43,300 bases of DNA, taken from contig DKVO01000041.1 of the NCBI GenBank assembly GCA_002491245.1, forward strand, positions 12,158-55,457. The letters are read 5' to 3'. This document shows, in pieces, positions 23,510 through 31,953 of the stretch (positions within the stretch are counted from its first letter, which is position 1; each line of letters opens with the position of its first letter). The stretch is from Porphyromonadaceae bacterium UBA7176. Its GTDB lineage: Bacteria > Bacteroidota > Bacteroidia > Bacteroidales > Muribaculaceae. A model generated the notes under the pieces. It ran no database searches. It saw only the letters and a list, made by a program, of their open reading frames with translations, and had not been told where the DNA came from. The translations under genes and the position numbers were made by a program.

Positions 23510-25732
23510 ATGAAAAAACGGATACTTGTTTATGCCGCTCTCATGGCAACGGTAGTTGGTATGAGGGCGCAGGTCGCTTTTAAAGATGCGGATTTGTTCA
23601 AGATCAACGAGATTGCCAATGCCGGTAAGAATGCTGATAGCGGACGTCTGTTTGCTAAAAGCGTGAAGAGCTACGATGGTGGCAAGATCGATATTATTGT
23701 AAGATATTCCGGCTCCGCTGCTCTCGATGAGGTCGAAGCCCGTGGGGGCGAGATCATAAGTCTTGTCGGCACCCGTACGGCAATAGTGCGTGTCGCTGCT
23801 TCCGATGCTGTCGCTGTAGCGGCTTCGAAAGGTGTTACAGGCGCGGCTCTGTCGGCCAAGCTTAAGAGAGTCAACGACAACGCCCTCCCGATGTCGAATG
23901 TCGATGCCGTCCATTCCGGTACCGGTATACCCCGAGCTTTCGACGGAAGTGATGTCGTGGTAGGTCTTTTCGACATAGGTGTTGACCCTAACCATATCAA
24001 TTTCAAGGACGCCGACGGTAACAACCGTATCAAGACCGTCTTCTATTACCCCGGCATGGTCGCTGTCCCCGAAATCATGGATACCCCGGGTGAGATATCG
24101 ACCTTCACAGCCGATACTCGCAGCGATTCCCACGGCACTCATGTGCTCGGCATCATGGCCGGTAGCTTTGTCGACAAAAGCGATCCGTCGGCGCCCGACT
24201 ATCGTGGTGTGGCGCCCGGTTCGGAAATCGTCGTGGCTTGTGGTGAAGGATATAACGTCCAGATCCTCGACGCACTCGAGCGTATAGGCAAATATGCCGC
24301 CGATCAGGGCAAACCATGCGTAATGAACCTATCGTTCGGCGACAACATGGGTCCGCACGACGGTTCCGACGAATTTACCGAAGCTATCAACGATATCGCC
24401 GAGAAGTACAACGCGGCTATATTCCTTGCCGTCGGAAACGAGAGGACCGACAAGAGCTATCTTGTGAAGACCCTTTCCGACGACGACCCGACCCTCAGGA
24501 CCCTTGTCCTGAAAGGTAGCGAAATACAGAGCACGACCGTACAGGCTTCGAGCAATGTGGAGATATGGACCGAAGACGGCACTCCTTTCTCGGTATCGCT
24601 CGACATTATCTCGCGCACCAAACCCGACGAGGTGCTCTACTCTCTCCAGATTCCCGAAAAACGCTCTTGCTATGTGAGCCAGGGCGATCTGATCGACGAT
24701 GTTATCGATACACGCCGGGCCGACCTCATCAAATCCGGCACAAAGTTCCACGAACTCTACAGCAGCAGTTTCATGGGTGGCGTCGCAGGCGTTGATATCT
24801 ACAACAAGCGCTATAATGCACAGTTGACCATGCACCTCGAGTCGCGCACATCGGCAAACGCAAATCGTTATTTCGTCCGTATCAACGTCACCGGCCAACC
24901 CGGCAAGACCATATTCATGTATGCCAACAACGACTACATGAATTTCGGCGCGCGCTACATACCCGGCCTCGACGAACCCGATGGCAATGGCAGTAACAGC
25001 AACATGGCCAGTGGTCCCAACACTATCGCTGTAGGCAGCTATGTGTCAAATAACTACAATACGACCTTATATGAAAAAGGCACTGTCGGCGACCTCAGCT
25101 ACTTCTCCTCGTTCGGTCCCACTCTCTATGGTCGTGAACTTCCCGATATCTGTGCACCGGGTCAGGTAATCATCAGCTCGCGCAACAGCGACCTCAGCTC
25201 ATCGTATTATGCTTATTATCCGGCTGTGTACAGCTACCGCGACCCGTCCACTCGCAAGGTCTACGACTGGACCATATGCGCCGGCACTTCGCAGGCCACA
25301 CCCCACGCCGCCGGTATAGCCGCCCTATGGCTTCAGGCCAACCCCGACCTCTCTTTCGCCGATATCCGCAACATGGCGCAGGAGACCGCAGCTCCCGGCG
25401 GTACGGCCACTCCCGGATGGGGTGGCGGCAAAATCGACGCTTTGGCAGGTATCAAGAAAGCTATGGGCTTGTCGGGTATATCCGGAGTTACTGCCGGTGA
25501 TGCCGGTGAGATCCGTATCGGTGCGGACGGCAAAGGCTCTTTCGATATTTTCTCCGCTGCTGGCGATGCGCTCACCGTGTCGGTCTACAGCCTGCAGGGT
25601 GCTGAAGTGATGCGTGTCGAAGGTGATGGTGCAGGGATGAACGTATCCACAGCCTCCTTACCGGCCGGTATCTATGTCATGCAGGTCAAAGGTGCCAATG
25701 CCTCCAAGTCTTTGAAAATTTCCAATTATTAA
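23510..25732 (+). CDS. Secreted S8 family serine peptidase (subtilase)
   Basis: A 740-residue secreted protease. The ATG at 23510 gives a proper signal peptide (MKKRILVYAALMATVVGMRAQ); an upstream in-frame ATG would bury it. The catalytic triad is complete: Asp155 in VVGLFDIGVD, His208 in DSHGTHVLGIMAG and Ser594 in CAGTSQATPHAAG. Residues 25-140 look like an inhibitor-type propeptide (IIVRYSGSAALDEVEARGGEI). The gap between His and Ser is about 386 residues, much longer than in subtilisin, so an extra beta-rich domain lies inside the catalytic domain at roughly 300-500. The last 70 residues (VYSLQGAEVMRVEG ... GIYVMQVKG) form a sorting-type C-terminal domain. It is followed after 21 bp by another secreted protein gene with the same kind of tail. 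Confidence 0.94.
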   Translation: MKKRILVYAALMATVVGMRAQVAFKDADLFKINEIANAGKNADSGRLFAKSVKSYDGGKIDIIVRYSGSAALDEVEARGGEIISLVGTRTAIVRVAASDAVAVAASKGVTGAALSAKLKRVNDNALPMSNVDAVHSGTGIPRAFDGSDVVVGLFDIGVDPNHINFKDADGNNRIKTVFYYPGMVAVPEIMDTPGEISTFTADTRSDSHGTHVLGIMAGSFVDKSDPSAPDYRGVAPGSEIVVACGEGYNVQILDALERIGKYAADQGKPCVMNLSFGDNMGPHDGSDEFTEAINDIAEKYNAAIFLAVGNERTDKSYLVKTLSDDDPTLRTLVLKGSEIQSTTVQASSNVEIWTEDGTPFSVSLDIISRTKPDEVLYSLQIPEKRSCYVSQGDLIDDVIDTRRADLIKSGTKFHELYSSSFMGGVAGVDIYNKRYNAQLTMHLESRTSANANRYFVRINVTGQPGKTIFMYANNDYMNFGARYIPGLDEPDGNGSNSNMASGPNTIAVGSYVSNNYNTTLYEKGTVGDLSYFSSFGPTLYGRELPDICAPGQVIISSRNSDLSSSYYAYYPAVYSYRDPSTRKVYDWTICAGTSQATPHAAGIAALWLQANPDLSFADIRNMAQETAAPGGTATPGWGGGKIDALAGIKKAMGLSGISGVTAGDAGEIRIGADGKGSFDIFSAAGDALTVSVYSLQGAEVMRVEGDGAGMNVSTASLPAGIYVMQVKGANASKSLKISNY

Positions 25733-25753
25733 TTTCTATAAACCAACTTCCGC

Positions 25754-28700
25754 ATGAAAAAACTCAGTATTGCAGCGATTATAGCTGTCGCCCTTTCTGC
25801 TATGGCGCCGGCTTCTGCCGCAAAGGAATATAAAATTCCATCGACGCAGGAAGATTTCGACGCCCAATGGTCTGTGGTCCAGGGCGAAGTCGACGGCACT
25901 TGGACTTGGGTCGACGATGCAACTCCCTATGCCAAGACCCCCTCGGTAGGCGACGGCGAGATAGGCTCCACGCTCATCATAGGAGAGCCTTTTACTATGA
26001 CAGCCGGCGATATATACTATATTCAGGCTAAAGTGTCGAGTGATCATTACGATAACGAAGTGTTTTTCTATCTCGTCTACGGCACCAATAAGAATGACCT
26101 GAAACCCATGCCGGCAGATAACAACTTTAAATGCTGGGGTAATCGGGGCGGTGGTGTGAATTGGACGGTGAAACCTTCCGATTCAAGCAACAAGCGTATA
26201 CTCAACATCACCGAATCGGGAGAATATTATGTCGGTGTCCGTAGTTGGAAAACTCAGAAAGCAAAAGTCGGCGACCTTTGCGTAGCTTCTGTTTTGGTCG
26301 AGAAATCGGTTGATTACCCCCAGCGTGTCACTGGCGGCAAAGCTGTGACTCTCCAAGGTAAATTGGGTGCCAAACTTACATGGACATGGCCCTCGAAGAC
26401 AAAAGACGGCAATGCTATCGATGGTGAACTGACGGCTAATATCTACCGTTCGACCTCGAACGCCAAAGCCGACCTGTATGTCGAGGAAAACATCGTCGGC
26501 AGTGTGACCGGAGGTGTTGCCGGTGCTGCCGGTGAGTTCACCGACGACCCCGACACGAGCCTCAAACCTATCACCGAGCCGGGTAAATATTACTACTATG
26601 TCGCTCCGGCAAATGAGGCTGGCGAAAACAGTGAATGTTCTTCGTCGACAGCTATCGAGTGTAAGTGGGTCGGTGAGGAGACTGCATTCCAGCCTATTAT
26701 CAACAATTCCTACAACAGCCCGATAAAGGCTTCGATGATCGACGAGCACAGTGTCGAAATTTCATTCACACCCCGTAAAGATCCCGTCAACGGCGGTTGG
26801 TTCGATGAGTCGCAGGTTCTGCTCAAAGTCACCCGTCAGCTCGGGTCGGAAGAGCCTGTAGTTGTCACCGACAATGCCCCGATGGTATCACCCTTTGTTG
26901 ATAATACTCTCACAGCTCCCGGTATTTACACTTACAAGCTCTATGTGGTGTACAAAGGCAACGAATCTACGGGCACGAAAGTCAATCCCCTCTTTGCCGG
27001 CGGTACTATGCCCCTGCCGATTTCTGAAGATTTCAGCAGCTCCAATGCTCTCGATAATTTCACTATCCTGTCGTCAAGCTCTTCATACAAATGGACCAGA
27101 TCGTATAGCGGATATATGCAGCTGTATTCGTACAGTTCGGGCAATAACTCCACACTTGTGACCGCCCCGATAAAGGTTGAGGCCGGTAAGACCTATCGTA
27201 TCGCCTGCGATTCGTGGGTCAATAGGGTTGATGAGGACGAACCGAAAGAACTATCCATCGTTGTCGGCAAGAAGTCATCTGATGCAAACGATTTCACAGC
27301 CGTGGAGACATTTGTAGTTGATGCGACATCAGCGAAGACTTTTGAGGCATATTACGCTCCCGACGAAAGCGGTATTCGCTATTTCGGTTTCAAGGCCGAT
27401 GCCACAAGTAATTATATCTATCTCGACGATGTGATGATTGAGGAGACTACTCCTGCGCCGGCCGCAGTTGCCGATTTCTCCGCCGTTCCCGATGCCAACG
27501 GTGCCCTGTCTGCTCACGTGAGCTTCACAATTCCGGCCACTACAAATGCCGGACAGCCTCTCACCGGTCTTTCTTCTGTGACGGTGACACGCGTATCGGG
27601 CGAGACTGCCGTGGTTGTTAAACAGATCACCGGCGACGAGTGTGTGGCCGGAGCTGCGGTTGAATTCGACGATATTGTTCCCGAGGCCGGAATGTATGCC
27701 TATGAGGTTGTGGCGGCTATGGGCGAGAATATGTCGGAAAAGGCTGCGACAGAAGCCGCTTGGGTTGGATACGATATTCCTAAGAGCGTGACGAGTTTCA
27801 CAATCCGTGCCGATCTCAACGATAAAGGTGCTGCCGATGTGAAATGGTCAGCTCTGTCGGGTACTGTCCTCGGTAAACACGGAGGATATGTCGATGTCGC
27901 TAACCTCAGATACCGCATCTACCGTATGCCCCAGTTCTTCGACCAGGAAGCCGTTGTGGCAGGTGAGACCGACGGTGTTTCTTTCGCCGACACCGAACTC
28001 ATCAACGCTCCTTGGAACAAGTACAAATACGCTATCGTTGCTGTAAACGGACCGCAGGAAAGCGCTCCATCCGAGAGTAATGCTGTGAGCGGTGGTGTTG
28101 TAGACCCCGAGGGATATAACCCCGACTTTACCGACGAGAAACTGGTTGAGGCTTTCGATGGCCGCTCATTCGTGGCTCTTGGCGGTGCTCTCGCATTCTC
28201 TAAGCGCGGCGATACATCCGGCCTGGATTGCACGGCATACCTTCCTATTTTCGCTACAAACAGCGCTACCGGAAATAAATTCAATGTCGACCTCATCCTC
28301 TCGCGCGGTGACGCCGACTATGAGGAGATACTCGAGGTATACCTTTGCACGGTAGAGACCGCCATGCCCGACCCCGAGGGTGGCGAAGGTCCTGATACTG
28401 AGGCTGCCGTGATTGCCGGTGCCGACAACAAGGTTTTGGTCAAGACAATTCCTGTACAGGCTATTGCTGACGAGCCGGCTCTTGAGACCGTGAATTTTGA
28501 GACCCCGTCTGCCGGCCGCTATCGTCTGGCTCTGCGTTGCGCTTCGGTAGACAACAAACTCCTCAATGTCCATGCTCTTTCGCTTACCGCAGATAAAACA
28601 CAGACCGGTATCGGTTCGATAGACGGCACTTCCGGTGGCGTGGCAATAGGTGCCGGTGGCGAGCTAATCCTTCCGGCCGATGCCAGGGAATTTGCAGTTT

Positions 28701-28828
28701 ATCGTCCCGACGGCGCTCTTGTAGCTGCCGGTAAGGGTGGTGACACTGTCGCTCTCGGCAACGGCGTGTATATCGTCCGTGTGGTAAACGCCGATAATAC
28801 AGTCACTACTGCCAAAGTTGCAAGGTAA
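25754..28828 (+). CDS. Secreted Fn3/jelly-roll protein with sorting-type C-terminus
   Basis: A 1024-residue exported protein with a signal peptide at 1-22 (AVALSAMAPASAA). An N-terminal beta domain (25-185) is followed by fibronectin-III-like units (about 190-300, 320-415, 585-690, 695-790). A jelly-roll of the choice-of-anchor type lies at about 425-570 (ISEDFSSSNALDNF to IYLDDVMIEE). The C-terminus (950-1024) has the sorting-domain pattern REFAVYRPDGALVAAG, then GVYIVRVV. It lies 21 bp after the subtilase stop, in one transcript. The overall plan is similar to the 1532-aa protein on the other side of the divergent promoter, so the two may be related surface adhesins, and the protease may process one or both. 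That link is inference. Confidence 0.85.
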   Translation: MKKLSIAAIIAVALSAMAPASAAKEYKIPSTQEDFDAQWSVVQGEVDGTWTWVDDATPYAKTPSVGDGEIGSTLIIGEPFTMTAGDIYYIQAKVSSDHYDNEVFFYLVYGTNKNDLKPMPADNNFKCWGNRGGGVNWTVKPSDSSNKRILNITESGEYYVGVRSWKTQKAKVGDLCVASVLVEKSVDYPQRVTGGKAVTLQGKLGAKLTWTWPSKTKDGNAIDGELTANIYRSTSNAKADLYVEENIVGSVTGGVAGAAGEFTDDPDTSLKPITEPGKYYYYVAPANEAGENSECSSSTAIECKWVGEETAFQPIINNSYNSPIKASMIDEHSVEISFTPRKDPVNGGWFDESQVLLKVTRQLGSEEPVVVTDNAPMVSPFVDNTLTAPGIYTYKLYVVYKGNESTGTKVNPLFAGGTMPLPISEDFSSSNALDNFTILSSSSSYKWTRSYSGYMQLYSYSSGNNSTLVTAPIKVEAGKTYRIACDSWVNRVDEDEPKELSIVVGKKSSDANDFTAVETFVVDATSAKTFEAYYAPDESGIRYFGFKADATSNYIYLDDVMIEETTPAPAAVADFSAVPDANGALSAHVSFTIPATTNAGQPLTGLSSVTVTRVSGETAVVVKQITGDECVAGAAVEFDDIVPEAGMYAYEVVAAMGENMSEKAATEAAWVGYDIPKSVTSFTIRADLNDKGAADVKWSALSGTVLGKHGGYVDVANLRYRIYRMPQFFDQEAVVAGETDGVSFADTELINAPWNKYKYAIVAVNGPQESAPSESNAVSGGVVDPEGYNPDFTDEKLVEAFDGRSFVALGGALAFSKRGDTSGLDCTAYLPIFATNSATGNKFNVDLILSRGDADYEEILEVYLCTVETAMPDPEGGEGPDTEAAVIAGADNKVLVKTIPVQAIADEPALETVNFETPSAGRYRLALRCASVDNKLLNVHALSLTADKTQTGIGSIDGTSGGVAIGAGGELILPADAREFAVYRPDGALVAAGKGGDTVALGNGVYIVRVVNADNTVTTAKVAR

Positions 28829-28852
28829 TACTACCCTGCCCTGATACATAAT

Positions 28853-28889
28853 TAGCCCCGGGTCGTTGTCTGATCCGGGGCTATTTTTT
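28853..28889 (+). terminator. Terminator after the subtilase operon
   Basis: A perfect 9-bp stem TAGCCCCGG/CCGGGGCTA is followed by T6 at 28884-28889. It lies 24 bp after the stop. Confidence 0.9.
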
Positions 28890-28906
28890 AGTAACTTATT
28901 TCGATC

Positions 28907-30067
28907 TTATTTTGCTGTGTAGCGGTACTTTTTCAGTACTTCGCCGGCGCGGTTTTTGACTGTGAGGTTCATTTCCTTGCTGTCGGCATTGGCTTCTACC
29001 ACAGTATCGTGTGAGTTGATGAGCACCGGGAAATCTGTGCCTTCCTTGCCGGCCTCGGCGTAGCGGAGCACATGTTGATGACCGCAGAGCATAAGGTCGA
29101 TGCCTGCGGCGTTGAGGATGGGCACTATCACTTCCTTGGCATGAAGGGAGCCATGCCAGGTGTCGAGGACTGGAGGTACATGGACTACAGCAACCTTGAA
29201 CGGTGCAGCCTTGAACTCAGGTGAGTTTACCACATCTTTGAGCCATGCGGCCTGTTCGAGGCGGTAATCATCGGCAAAGCTGGTGCGCGAGTACTCTATG
29301 TCGTCGTCGGGTTTGTCCTCGCCACCGTCGAGCACTACAAAGAATATCGGGCCGTCGGTGAAGGTGAAGTACGGTTTGCCGGTGTTGGAAGGGAAATATT
29401 TCATGTAATCTTTAGCCAGAGCTCCGCGCGATTCGTGGTTGCCCCGGACCATGACAAACTGTTTCTCCGAAGCAAAGGCTTTGGAGGCCTGGTTGATGAA
29501 GCCGCCGAAAAGCTGGTCTTCATTGTTCATGAAGCTCACCATGTCGCCGTTGAGGAGCACGAAGTCGTTGGCCACCTTGTCGTAGCTCTTGAGCAGGTCG
29601 GCAAACTTGAGGCTGTCGGCATGGATGTCGTTGATCATGATGAAGTTTGCCGTTGTTTTGTCGGAGGCTGCTGTGGTGAACATCAGCGGTTCTTTGAGGT
29701 AGACATCGGTAGCGGCGATACCGCCGTAGTCGACGTGATAGTGATTCTGGTTCAACACTTCTTCCGAGAAAATACGGTAGCGGTAGTTTGTCGCCGGTTT
29801 GAGGCCACGGAGAGTGACCTTGTGGAGAGTGCCTATCACGGCACGTCCCATGTCGGTTTCAAATGTCTTGGGCCGGCTGGTGGCGTAGAAACTTGTTTTG
29901 TCGTCGGGGGCGATCTCAACCCACGCGGTAGATGGTTTGTCGGTGCGCCACACCACTGTGGCTTCGTCGGTGCCTACGTTCTGAAGGTATGGGCCTGATA
30001 TTATTCTTATTGCGGAAGCGCTGAATGCGATGGCTGCCGCGCTAAGTAGTACAAGATATTTTTTCAT
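28907..30067 (-). CDS. Exported metallophosphoesterase, purple acid phosphatase-like
   Basis: A 386-residue exported phosphoesterase. The ATG at 30067 gives a clean signal peptide (MKKYLVLLSAAAIAFSASA). Residues 22-135 form the fibronectin-like N-domain typical of purple acid phosphatases (ISGPYLQNVGTDEATVVWRT, LRGLKPATNYRYRI). The metallophosphatase core follows with metal ligands in order: Asp147 and His149 (NDIHAD), Asp175 (NGDMV), Asn210-His211 (RGNHE), His296 (VVHVPP) and His330/His332 (GHQH). The substrate may be a phosphomonoester or phosphodiester and is not readable. It lies downstream of the GH2 gene, separated by a hairpin terminator, so it may depend on partial read-through or an undetected promoter. 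Confidence 0.9.
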   Translation of the reverse strand: MKKYLVLLSAAAIAFSASAIRIISGPYLQNVGTDEATVVWRTDKPSTAWVEIAPDDKTSFYATSRPKTFETDMGRAVIGTLHKVTLRGLKPATNYRYRIFSEEVLNQNHYHVDYGGIAATDVYLKEPLMFTTAASDKTTANFIMINDIHADSLKFADLLKSYDKVANDFVLLNGDMVSFMNNEDQLFGGFINQASKAFASEKQFVMVRGNHESRGALAKDYMKYFPSNTGKPYFTFTDGPIFFVVLDGGEDKPDDDIEYSRTSFADDYRLEQAAWLKDVVNSPEFKAAPFKVAVVHVPPVLDTWHGSLHAKEVIVPILNAAGIDLMLCGHQHVLRYAEAGKEGTDFPVLINSHDTVVEANADSKEMNLTVKNRAGEVLKKYRYTAK

Positions 30068-30083
30068 CAGTAAAAGATTGGAA

Positions 30084-30118
30084 TACAAAAGGGCGCGATG
30101 TCTTCACGCCCTTTCGTA
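30084..30118 (-). terminator. Terminator after the GH2 gene
   Basis: A 12-bp stem with one mismatch (core AAAGGGCG/CGCCCTTT) is followed on the minus strand by a short T-rich end. It lies between the GH2 stop and the phosphatase start. Confidence 0.7.
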
Positions 30119-30137
30119 TCATATCACATATTGTCAA

Positions 30138-31931
30138 TTATTTCTGCGAGAAGTCTTCGATAACTTTGCGGTTGGCTTCGGCAACCTTTTTCTCGTCGAC
30201 CTTCATCACCTTGCGGTCGTAGGTCATGAAACCGTTGGTCTCGACCTCAACGTCGGTGGTCTGGGTGTAGACAGCGCCGGTGTAGGCAATCTTGGCAAGG
30301 TCGCGGAGGATATCGATGTATTTGAGATACTCGGCGGTAACAGCCTCGGCTGTGGGGAACTGGATGTAGCCCCAGTTGTCGGTATCCTGCCATACGTGTC
30401 CTTCGACGGGACGGCCGATACCGCCATATTCGCCGATTACGTTAGCCTGGTCGTCGCTGAGGAGGTAGATGCGCGGAGCAGGGTAGTTGTGCACGTCCAT
30501 GATGTCGCCGGCATCGTAATGGAAGTTGCCGCCGCTGGCTGCGTTGACAAGGCGCGAAGGATCGTAGTCCTTGGTCCATTTCACGATTTCCTTGGTGTTG
30601 TACTGGCCCCAGCCTTCGTTGAAGGGTACCCATACCACGATCGAGGGATAGTTGTGGAACTTATCCATGATTTCTTTCCACTCCGAGCGGAACTGGCGGT
30701 CGCTCTCTTCGCTGCGTCCTTTTTCCGGGCCGCGGAAGTAGTTGTGGTTCTGCCAGATGAAACCGCCGTGGATGTCGGCCGAAGGCATATCCTGCCATAC
30801 AAGTACACCGTTGCGGTCGCAGTATTCGTACCACAGGGCCGGTTCGATCTTGATGTGCTTGCGGATCATGTTGAAGCCGAGGTCTTTGGTCTTGTCGATA
30901 TCGTATACCATAGCTTCGTAGGAGGGGGCGGTGTAGAGACCGTCGGGCCACCAGCCCTGATCGAGCGGACCGAAGTGGAAGATATCTTTGTCGTTGAGGG
31001 TGAAGCGGATCACACCTTCCTTGTCGCGGCGCATGCCTACCTTGCGCATGGCGGCGTAGCTGTCGACTTTGTCGACGGTCTTGCCGTTCTGGGCCAGGGT
31101 GACCTTGAGGTCGTAGATGTTGGGGTTCTGGGTGTCCCAGAGCTTCATGTCGGCAGGCATCTGCACTTCGATGTTCTGGCCGGCCGGAGCGGAGCCTTTG
31201 GCTACTACCTTGCCGCCGTCGAGAACTTCTACGGTAGCGATGCCGGCAGGAGCGTCTACTTTGACATTGAGTTCCTTGGCATCGACGTCAGGGGTGATTT
31301 TAAGACCGGCGATGTGGGTCTTGGCTACCGGTTCGAGCCATACGGTCTGCCATATGCCGGTAACGGGAGTGTACCATATGCCGTTGGGGCGGCTGATCTG
31401 TTTGCCGATAGGCTGTGTGCCTTTTTCGGTGGGGTCCCACACGCGTACGGTGAGTTCGTTCTCGCCTTTGCGCAGGGCGTCGGTGATGTTGAAGCTGAAC
31501 GGGGTGTAGCCGCCTTCGTGGCTACCTACCTGCACTCCGTTGACCCACACAGTGGTGCGCCAGTCAACAGCGCCGAAGTTGAGGAGGACGTCTTTTCCGT
31601 TCCAGGCCGAGGGTACTTTGAATGTGCGGTTATACCAAAGCTCGTTGTTCTCGCCCACACGCTTCTCAACACCAGAGAGCTGCGACTCTACAGGGAACGG
31701 CACAAGTATCTTTCCGTCGTAAGCTGCCGGTTTTGCAGAGTTTACGGGAGTGATGGCGTAGTTCCACTCGCCGTTGAGGTTCTGCCAGTCGGCACGGGCC
31801 ATGTTGGGACGCGGATACTGCTGCCATACGTTTTCGGGGGTCACTTTATCCGCCCATTCGCTTTTGATAAGGGCCGACGCTGCTGTTGTGGAGAGCAGAG
31901 CCAGTGCCAATGCGATGTGTTTAAGTTTCAT
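30138..31931 (-). CDS. Glycoside hydrolase family 2 enzyme
   Basis: A 597-residue exported GH2 enzyme (signal peptide 1-20, LALALLSTTAASA). The domain order is a jelly-roll sugar-binding domain at about 30-200 (NLNGEWNYAI, DWRTTVWVNGVQVGSHEGGY), an Ig-like domain at 205-300 and a TIM barrel from 305. The acid/base is Glu439 in WVPFNEGWGQ and the nucleophile is probably Glu501 in NVIGEYGG. The short length (no C-terminal accessory domains) is like the many uncharacterised Bacteroidales GH2 proteins rather than LacZ, so beta-galactosidase, beta-glucuronidase or another exo-activity are all possible. It starts 22 bp after a GH97 gene and is surely co-transcribed with it. Confidence 0.93.
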   Translation of the reverse strand: MKLKHIALALALLSTTAASALIKSEWADKVTPENVWQQYPRPNMARADWQNLNGEWNYAITPVNSAKPAAYDGKILVPFPVESQLSGVEKRVGENNELWYNRTFKVPSAWNGKDVLLNFGAVDWRTTVWVNGVQVGSHEGGYTPFSFNITDALRKGENELTVRVWDPTEKGTQPIGKQISRPNGIWYTPVTGIWQTVWLEPVAKTHIAGLKITPDVDAKELNVKVDAPAGIATVEVLDGGKVVAKGSAPAGQNIEVQMPADMKLWDTQNPNIYDLKVTLAQNGKTVDKVDSYAAMRKVGMRRDKEGVIRFTLNDKDIFHFGPLDQGWWPDGLYTAPSYEAMVYDIDKTKDLGFNMIRKHIKIEPALWYEYCDRNGVLVWQDMPSADIHGGFIWQNHNYFRGPEKGRSEESDRQFRSEWKEIMDKFHNYPSIVVWVPFNEGWGQYNTKEIVKWTKDYDPSRLVNAASGGNFHYDAGDIMDVHNYPAPRIYLLSDDQANVIGEYGGIGRPVEGHVWQDTDNWGYIQFPTAEAVTAEYLKYIDILRDLAKIAYTGAVYTQTTDVEVETNGFMTYDRKVMKVDEKKVAEANRKVIEDFSQK

Positions 31932-31953
31932 TATCAGAATATTGGGTTAAGGT

